From NCBI GenBank assembly GCA_023406965.1, contig JAEXTI010000308.1, positions 1 through 5,691 on the forward strand: 5,691 bases of DNA, given 5' to 3'. Under the pieces are notes generated by a model that saw only the letters and a list, made by a program, of their open reading frames with translations, searched no databases and was not told where the DNA came from. Source of the DNA: Chloroflexota bacterium (lineage in GTDB: Bacteria; Chloroflexota; Anaerolineae; Anaerolineales; Anaerolineaceae). The translations under genes were made by a program, and so were the position numbers. This document shows, piece by piece, positions 1-2,989 of the stretch; within the stretch, counting starts at the first letter, position 1; each line of letters begins with the position of its first letter.

Positions 1-147
1 GCGCTGGTGCTGGGCGGGTGGCTAATCCACACGGCCTGGAAGGTGTTCAAGCAGGGCGGCAATAAGACTGCCTGGAAGATGTATCGCTATTCGAGCATGT
101 ATCTGGCGTTTCTGTTCCTGGCATTAATGGTGGATGCATTGGTGTAA
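1..147 (+). CDS. ctaB: Protoheme IX farnesyltransferase, C-terminal fragment (5' end outside window)
   Basis: The frame is open from base 1 and ends at TAA 145-147, giving the last 48 residues of a membrane protein. It reads as a helix (ALVLGGWLIHTAWKVF), a short basic loop (KQGGNKTAWKMYR), and a final helix (SSMYLAFLFLALMVDALV). A tail of the form W-K/R...YS..YLALLFLA.MVD is typical of the end of CtaB/CyoE, a UbiA-superfamily prenyltransferase that attaches a farnesyl group to heme B to make heme O for terminal oxidases. The catalytic Asp-rich motifs lie upstream, outside the window, so the call rests on the C-terminal signature alone. The gene converges on rsfS, with a hairpin between them. 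Another UbiA-family enzyme is the main alternative. Confidence 0.75.
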   Translation, partial: ALVLGGWLIHTAWKVFKQGGNKTAWKMYRYSSMYLAFLFLALMVDALV

Positions 148-180
148 GGGGTAGAGCCACAGGGGAAAGACATGCATGAG

Positions 181-218
181 GAAACAGCCAGTTGAAGATA
201 TCTTCGACTGGCTGTTTC
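181..218 (+). terminator. Hairpin between convergent ctaB and rsfS
   Basis: A 38-bp inverted repeat runs from GAAACAGCCAGT to ACTGGCTGTTTC around a GAAGATATCTTC centre. The only imperfection is T193 opposite G206, which can form a U-G wobble in the plus-strand RNA. It starts 33 bp after the ctaB stop and ends 28 bp before the rsfS stop, the expected place for a shared terminator. On the plus strand it is followed by a modest T-rich stretch (ACTTAATTGTTT). On the minus strand no clear U-tract follows, so it probably acts mainly for ctaB. The tract is weaker than in a textbook intrinsic terminator. Confidence 0.65.
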
Positions 219-246
219 ACTTAATTGTTTGAAGGCGGAAGAGAGG

Positions 247-582
247 TTAGACCAAGCGTAAAAGGACTTTGCCTTTTTCCCACAATTGTTCCAGACGGTA
301 GTAATCGCGCTGGTCGGGAGAGAAGAGGTGGACCACCACGTCACCAAGGTCGACGAGCATCCAGCCGTCTTCAGGGCGGCCTTCGATTTTCGTGTTCAGT
401 TGATAAAGCTGGTGGGCGCCTTCAACCAGTGCTTTTGCCAGACTATCCAGCATGCGATCGCTGGTACCATTACAAATGATGAAGAAATCGGCGAAGGGGG
501 CCAGCCCCTGGATGTCGATGAGAACGATTTTTTCGCCTTTTTTATCTTCGAGCACGTTAACCATGCTGCGTGCAACTTCCAA
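247..582 (-). CDS. rsfS: Ribosomal silencing factor RsfS (Iojap/YbeB family)
   Basis: RsfS binds uL14 on the large ribosomal subunit and blocks subunit joining when nutrients are low. The 111-residue protein is close to the family's usual 105-120. Visible signatures are KKGEKIVLIDIQG (about 14-26), the core DFFIICNGTSDRM (32-44), WMLVDLGDVVVHLF (74-87) and RDYYRLEQLW (92-101), which match the conserved Iojap blocks throughout. The TTG at 580-582 is listed because it is a standard initiator. However, an in-frame CTG at 589-591 sits at a much better distance from the GAGGTGA ribosome binding site and would give the family-like N-terminus MNTLEVAR. No ATG or GTG lies upstream in frame before a stop at 655-657. 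The gene has its own promoter (632-660) and is not next to nadD, its frequent neighbour elsewhere. The identification is secure; the start is not. Confidence 0.93.
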   Translation of the reverse strand: MEVARSMVNVLEDKKGEKIVLIDIQGLAPFADFFIICNGTSDRMLDSLAKALVEGAHQLYQLNTKIEGRPEDGWMLVDLGDVVVHLFSPDQRDYYRLEQLWEKGKVLLRLV

Positions 583-594
583 AGTGTTCAGTGC

Positions 595-602
595 TTCACC
601 TC
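595..602 (-). promoter_or_regulatory. Strong Shine-Dalgarno of rsfS that favours a CTG start
   Basis: The minus strand reads GAGGTGAA here, a good match to the 16S rRNA 3' end. From the last G of GAGG the distance to CTG (589-591) is 7 nt, which is ideal. The distance to the TTG at 580-582 is 16 nt, which is long. The spacing therefore points to CTG as the true initiator. Confidence 0.6.
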
Positions 603-631
603 GTGTTATGAAATTTGGGTAATCGAGGGTG

Positions 632-660
632 ATTGTAGCATAAAGGGGAGTTTCTTACAA
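632..660 (-). promoter_or_regulatory. Sigma-70-type promoter for rsfS
   Basis: On the minus strand a -35 TTGTAA (655-660) is followed by exactly 17 bp and a -10 TACAAT (632-637). The -10 is preceded by TGC, making an extended -10 (TGN). The -10 differs from consensus at one position and the -35 at two. Transcription would begin near 625, leaving a leader of roughly 35-45 nt before rsfS. The -35 directly abuts the repeat-bearing spacer. Confidence 0.6.
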
Positions 661-677
661 ACATGAACGGAGTTCAC

Positions 678-774
678 CCGCGAATGGAAGAGAAGATATT
701 TCTCCACGAATTACACGAATAACACGAATGAAAGAGGGAAAATGGATCCACGAATGTCGCTAATAAACGCGAAT
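678..774. repeat. Cluster of short CACGAAT-type repeats with 9-bp phasing
   Basis: Six close variants of CNCGAAT occur in the thpR-rsfS spacer: CCGCGAAT (678-685), CCACGAAT (704-711), ACACGAAT (713-720), ACACGAAT (722-729), CCACGAAT (748-755) and ACGCGAAT (767-774). A further variant, TCGCTAAT, lies at 757-764. The three central copies start exactly 9 bp apart, as do the copies at 748 and 757. The outermost copies share the longer string CGCGAATGGAAGA, at 680-692 and again at 769-781. On the other strand the motif reads ATTCGTG, a style I recall from dispersed intergenic repeats in environmental genomes, though I cannot confirm copy number here. The 583-816 spacer otherwise holds the rsfS promoter and a T-rich stretch just after thpR. 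Confidence 0.6.
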
Positions 775-782
775 GGAAGAAA

Positions 783-806
783 CAAAAGAAAAAGATTACA
801 CTTTTG
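783..806 (-). terminator. Possible weak terminator after thpR
   Basis: Just after the thpR stop, the minus strand has AAAAG and CTTTT separated by a 6-nt loop (TGTAAT), followed by a T-rich run (TTCTTTTG). The stem is only 5 bp and AT-only apart from one G-C pair. It is a weak candidate, supported mainly by its position and the U-rich tail. Confidence 0.25.
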
Positions 807-816
807 ACGGCTTTTC

Positions 817-1392
817 TCACCCCAACGCTGCTTTGAACAAGGGCGTGTAGACGGCGCCGCCGGGTTGCAGGTCGCTGCGGAAGAGCTGGATGTGCTGCAC
901 GGTGACCACTGCCAGTTCGCCAACCTGGATGGCCGACAGCGCTTCGGAAATGCTCTTGACCTCTTGAGGCGTGGCGTGTTGCGAGACACGTCCCAAAGTG
1001 AGATGGGGCGAGAAATCACGATCTTCGTTGGGATAACCCAGGCGTGAGGTTTCGCGGTCTACGCCGTGCTGCAGCTCGGTCAGGGTTGTTGGGGCAGCGA
1101 CCCCCACCCAAACCACCCGTGGCCTGAGACGGTTGGGGAAGGCTCCCAGCCCGCCCACTGTAAACTGCAAGCCTTTGTGGCGTTTGGCTTCCGTGCCAAG
1201 CACCCCGGTCAAGCTGTTTAAATTGGCGGGTGAGACGTTTCCCAGAAACTTCAACGTCAGGTGGATGTTTTGTGGCGATACCCAACGCACGGCGCGTGAG
1301 GTGCGCTGCTGGAGCTGAGTGATGATCTGGCCGAGTTGGGCTTGCAACGCTTGAGGGAGCTCAATGGCGATGAAGGCGCGGATTGCGGTCAT
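817..1392 (-). CDS. thpR: RNA 2',3'-cyclic phosphodiesterase (LigT/2H phosphoesterase)
   Basis: A 191-residue cytoplasmic enzyme of the 2H phosphoesterase superfamily, at the usual family length. The two catalytic HxTx motifs are both intact: HLTL at 44-47, within the family-typical HLTLKFLG, and HLTL at 130-133, within FSPHLTLGRV. The N-terminus RAFIAIELP is also characteristic, as are GLGAFPNRLRPRVVWVGV (81-98) and the C-terminal LFRSDLQPGGAVYTPL (170-185). The family hydrolyses 2',3'-cyclic phosphate RNA ends to 2'-phosphates and was first described as a 2'-5' RNA ligase. The start is ATG 1390-1392 with a moderate AGGCAGG site 7 nt upstream. It begins only 25 bp after the lipoprotein gene stop on the same strand, so the two are probably co-transcribed from the promoter at 2019-2047. 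No functional link between the two is evident. Confidence 0.93.
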   Translation of the reverse strand: MTAIRAFIAIELPQALQAQLGQIITQLQQRTSRAVRWVSPQNIHLTLKFLGNVSPANLNSLTGVLGTEAKRHKGLQFTVGGLGAFPNRLRPRVVWVGVAAPTTLTELQHGVDRETSRLGYPNEDRDFSPHLTLGRVSQHATPQEVKSISEALSAIQVGELAVVTVQHIQLFRSDLQPGGAVYTPLFKAALG

Positions 1393-1417
1393 GATTTTGC
1401 CTGCCTGGGAGTGAGAC

Positions 1418-1969
1418 TTAGTCTATGAAGGCTTCGAGTACGAGTTCAATCGGGTCGCTGCGGACTTCGGGCCCTTTATCATCCGCATCTTTCTGGACAA
1501 CCCGATAGGTGAACTTGACCGTCATGAGTTGCCCGTGCGGCAGCCCGCTCTGGTGCTCAATTTCCGGCGGTGTTGTGGGCGGGTTGAAAATCAGGTTGAC
1601 ATAATATTGTTCATCGCGTTGAAATTTAATGATTTGACCTGGCTGCACATAGATTTCTAGAAGGATTTCGTCTTTGATGCCCTGATCAGTGGAGACGTAA
1701 TGGTGCATTTGGGGGCGGTAGGAATAGATGAAGGTTTCATCATTACCATCCCGGTCCACGTCGCGCTTGAGCGGCTCGATTTGAATGTTGGTGAGGACAA
1801 TTTTTTGGGGTGTAGGATTGGTCAGCTTAAAGTTGAGCGTGCTGGGCCAGCCGTTCTCAACAGCTTCGGCGTGCAGGCCGCTGATACTGACAGGCCGGCT
1901 CCCGCAGCCAGTGAGCAATATGCTTGAGATGATCGCAAAGGCTACCAGCCTTTGGATGACACGGGCCAT
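1418..1969 (-). CDS. Predicted lipoprotein of unknown function
   Basis: A 183-residue protein with a clear lipoprotein signal: a basic start (MARVIQR), a hydrophobic stretch (8-19) and the lipobox L19-T20-G21-C22. It should therefore be lipid-anchored at Cys22 outside the cytoplasmic membrane. The mature part has no cysteines or further helices and looks like a beta-rich domain: STLNFKLTNPTPQKIVLTNIQIEPL (43-67) resembles folds whose first strand pair reads as 'less of a load, more of a comparison' to late-embryogenesis-type or Ig-like domains. A DVDRDGNDE stretch (70-78) contains a DxDxDG pattern that could bind calcium. I do not recognise the family. The start is supported by AAGGAGG (1974-1980) close upstream of ATG. 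It is the first gene of a probable two-gene unit with thpR. Confidence 0.8.
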   Translation of the reverse strand: MARVIQRLVAFAIISSILLTGCGSRPVSISGLHAEAVENGWPSTLNFKLTNPTPQKIVLTNIQIEPLKRDVDRDGNDETFIYSYRPQMHHYVSTDQGIKDEILLEIYVQPGQIIKFQRDEQYYVNLIFNPPTTPPEIEHQSGLPHGQLMTVKFTYRVVQKDADDKGPEVRSDPIELVLEAFID

Positions 1970-1973
1970 TCCG

Positions 1974-1980
1974 CCTCCTT
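1974..1980 (-). promoter_or_regulatory. Ribosome binding site of the lipoprotein gene
   Basis: The minus strand reads AAGGAGG, followed by CGGA and ATG. This is a full-strength Shine-Dalgarno sequence at slightly short spacing, and it fixes the start codon at 1967-1969. Confidence 0.75.
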
Positions 1981-2018
1981 CAATTGCCTATCTACTGGAT
2001 ATTGATCCGTCGAATTCC

Positions 2019-2047
2019 AGTATACAGAAGCGGTTTTGGGCTGTCAA
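2019..2047 (-). promoter_or_regulatory. Near-consensus sigma-70 promoter for the lipoprotein-thpR unit
   Basis: The minus strand has a perfect -35 TTGACA (2042-2047), an exact 17-bp spacer, and -10 TATACT (2019-2024; one mismatch to TATAAT). Transcription would start near 2012, about 40 nt before the start codon. An inverted repeat, ACTGGA (1994-1999) and TCCAGT (2016-2021), overlaps the -10 and the leader. It could form a leader hairpin or an operator. Confidence 0.75.
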
Positions 2048-2157
2048 GTTGAGGACGGGCGGTAGTTCGGGAATGCCTTCCATGAACAGAAATACGAGGC
2101 CAGGGATGTCCGCGCTACCCTGCAAGATAAATATTGTATCTCCCCAACGGGGTTGAG

Positions 2158-2229
2158 AAAAGCTCCCGAATTTGAGGTGTATGTGGGTGCGAAGCACCCA
2201 CATACACCTCAAATTCGGGAGCTTTTTTT
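2158..2229. terminator. Perfect 33-bp-stem hairpin with flanking A/T runs (bidirectional terminator-like)
   Basis: Bases 2158-2190 are the exact reverse complement of 2194-2226, with only GAA as the loop. The stem includes GGTGTATGTGGGTGC against GCACCCACATACACC and has no mismatch. Seven Ts follow on the plus strand (2223-2229), and TTTTCTC follows on the minus strand. The element can therefore terminate in either direction. The only nearby transcript that needs it is the minus-strand membrane protein gene ending at 2296. The stem is much longer than most intrinsic terminators, so a mobile or dispersed palindromic element is an alternative. Confidence 0.7.
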
Positions 2230-2295
2230 ACCTCTGTGTGAGTAGGGCTAAATATTTAGGCTCAAATGAAAGAAAGTATTGATAATACAAATTAA

Positions 2296-2868
2296 TTATG
2301 GGGTAATATTTTTGTTCTTTTTTATATATATTCCGAATTTGAGGATTAACGCTAATATTCCCCCCATAATTCCACCTAAAATCGGCACTAAGCAAAGAGA
2401 TAATACTGAATACGCACCCACGCCGTAATTCCACATCCATAAATTTCCGTCTTCGGATAAAACAAACTTAACTAACGAACTCCCTTCTATATTGGGAAAA
2501 TCCATCGCATACTCTTGCTTTATCTTGAAAAGTGGTGGAAGGATAATGAAACCTTCATCACTGTTACGAATAGAGTCTGGAACTATACTTTTATTTTCCT
2601 CTTTTACCCATTCAACCGGGATTGGTATGGAATTGTTTCCTACAAGTAGATATTCTTCGTAAGCGATAGAGTATACATCTCCATTTTCAGTAGTTAGGAA
2701 TAATTTATTTCCGACGAAACCAACAATCTTAGAAATATTGGAAGATGGTTTTCCAATACATTGCCAAGTTACAGCTAATCCACTTTTGAAAACAAAAGCG
2801 AAAAGAAGTCCAATAACGATTCCCAATACAATTAAATACCAAAAGCTGAATATAAATCTGACTTTCAT
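2296..2868 (-). CDS. Two-helix membrane protein of unknown function, AT-rich
   Basis: I do not recognise this 190-residue protein with certainty. It has a hydrophobic helix at about 7-28, a central region of roughly 125 residues that is probably outside the membrane, a second helix at about 153-181 rich in Gly (GGIMGGILALIL), and a basic tail (KKNKN). By the positive-inside rule both ends are likely cytoplasmic. The central part holds WQCIGKP (35-41), KIVGFVGNKLFLTTENGDVYS (47-67) and a second SEDGNLWMW (138-146). These 'NG/DGNLYV'-like strands suggest a small beta-sheet sensor or binding domain. The base composition is very different from its neighbours: 18 G+C in 2701-2760, against 43 in 3301-3360. 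The upstream site is weak (GGGATATAAC before ATG). It lies 121 bp behind the PEP-CTERM gene on the same strand and ends just before the long hairpin. It is probably a real but accessory gene. Confidence 0.75.
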   Translation of the reverse strand: MKVRFIFSFWYLIVLGIVIGLLFAFVFKSGLAVTWQCIGKPSSNISKIVGFVGNKLFLTTENGDVYSIAYEEYLLVGNNSIPIPVEWVKEENKSIVPDSIRNSDEGFIILPPLFKIKQEYAMDFPNIEGSSLVKFVLSEDGNLWMWNYGVGAYSVLSLCLVPILGGIMGGILALILKFGIYIKKNKNITP

Positions 2869-2922
2869 GTTATATCCCGGCGCTGGATAGCTTTGTTCGT
2901 AGATTTATGTTTGGATAGGTAG

Positions 2923-2928
2923 ATTATA
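2923..2928 (-). promoter_or_regulatory. Candidate -10 box for the AT-rich membrane protein gene
   Basis: The minus strand carries a perfect TATAAT about 55 bp upstream of the start codon. No recognisable -35 box lies 16-18 bp further upstream, and the surroundings are AT-rich, so a chance match is quite possible. A short inverted repeat (GGAAAAT and ATTTTCC, 2936-2958) lies next to it, after the PEP-CTERM gene stop, but it has no convincing terminator tail. Confidence 0.3.
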
Positions 2929-2989
2929 TACCTCTGGAAAATGGATGGATTATTTTCCCATCAATATTGTTCTTCACTTGAGCCAATAG

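Larger units (their letters stand above)
1970..2295. other. 326-bp intergenic region
   Basis: From right to left this gap holds a short AT-rich stretch after the two-helix membrane gene, the long perfect hairpin (2158-2226), a small CCCC-AAC-GGGG hairpin (2142-2152), about 90 bp with no recognised signal, the TTGACA/TATACT promoter and the ribosome binding site of the lipoprotein gene. A 74-codon open frame crosses it on the minus strand (1988-2212). I do not call it a gene, because it runs through both the hairpin and the promoter and lacks any family resemblance. Confidence 0.6.

Noticed and set aside
286..666. A 126-codon plus-strand frame opposite rsfS
   Set aside because: The minus-strand protein is a clear RsfS over its whole length, so this is its shadow.
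678..781. CACGAAT repeats as a CRISPR array
   Set aside because: The units are 7-8 bp with 1-2 bp between them, far too short for repeat-spacer units, and no cas gene is present.
1988..2212. A 74-codon minus-strand frame in the intergenic region
   Set aside because: It begins inside the perfect hairpin and runs through the promoter of the lipoprotein gene. The protein resembles nothing I know.
2296..2868. The AT-rich gene as an insertion sequence or phage gene
   Set aside because: There is no transposase-like sequence and no flanking duplication or terminal repeat pair around it. The palindrome lies on one side only.
2935..2959. GGAAAAT/ATTTTCC inverted repeat as the terminator of the PEP-CTERM gene
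   Set aside because: The stem is only 7 mostly A-T pairs and no U-tract follows on the minus strand. The gene may read through into the AT-rich gene.
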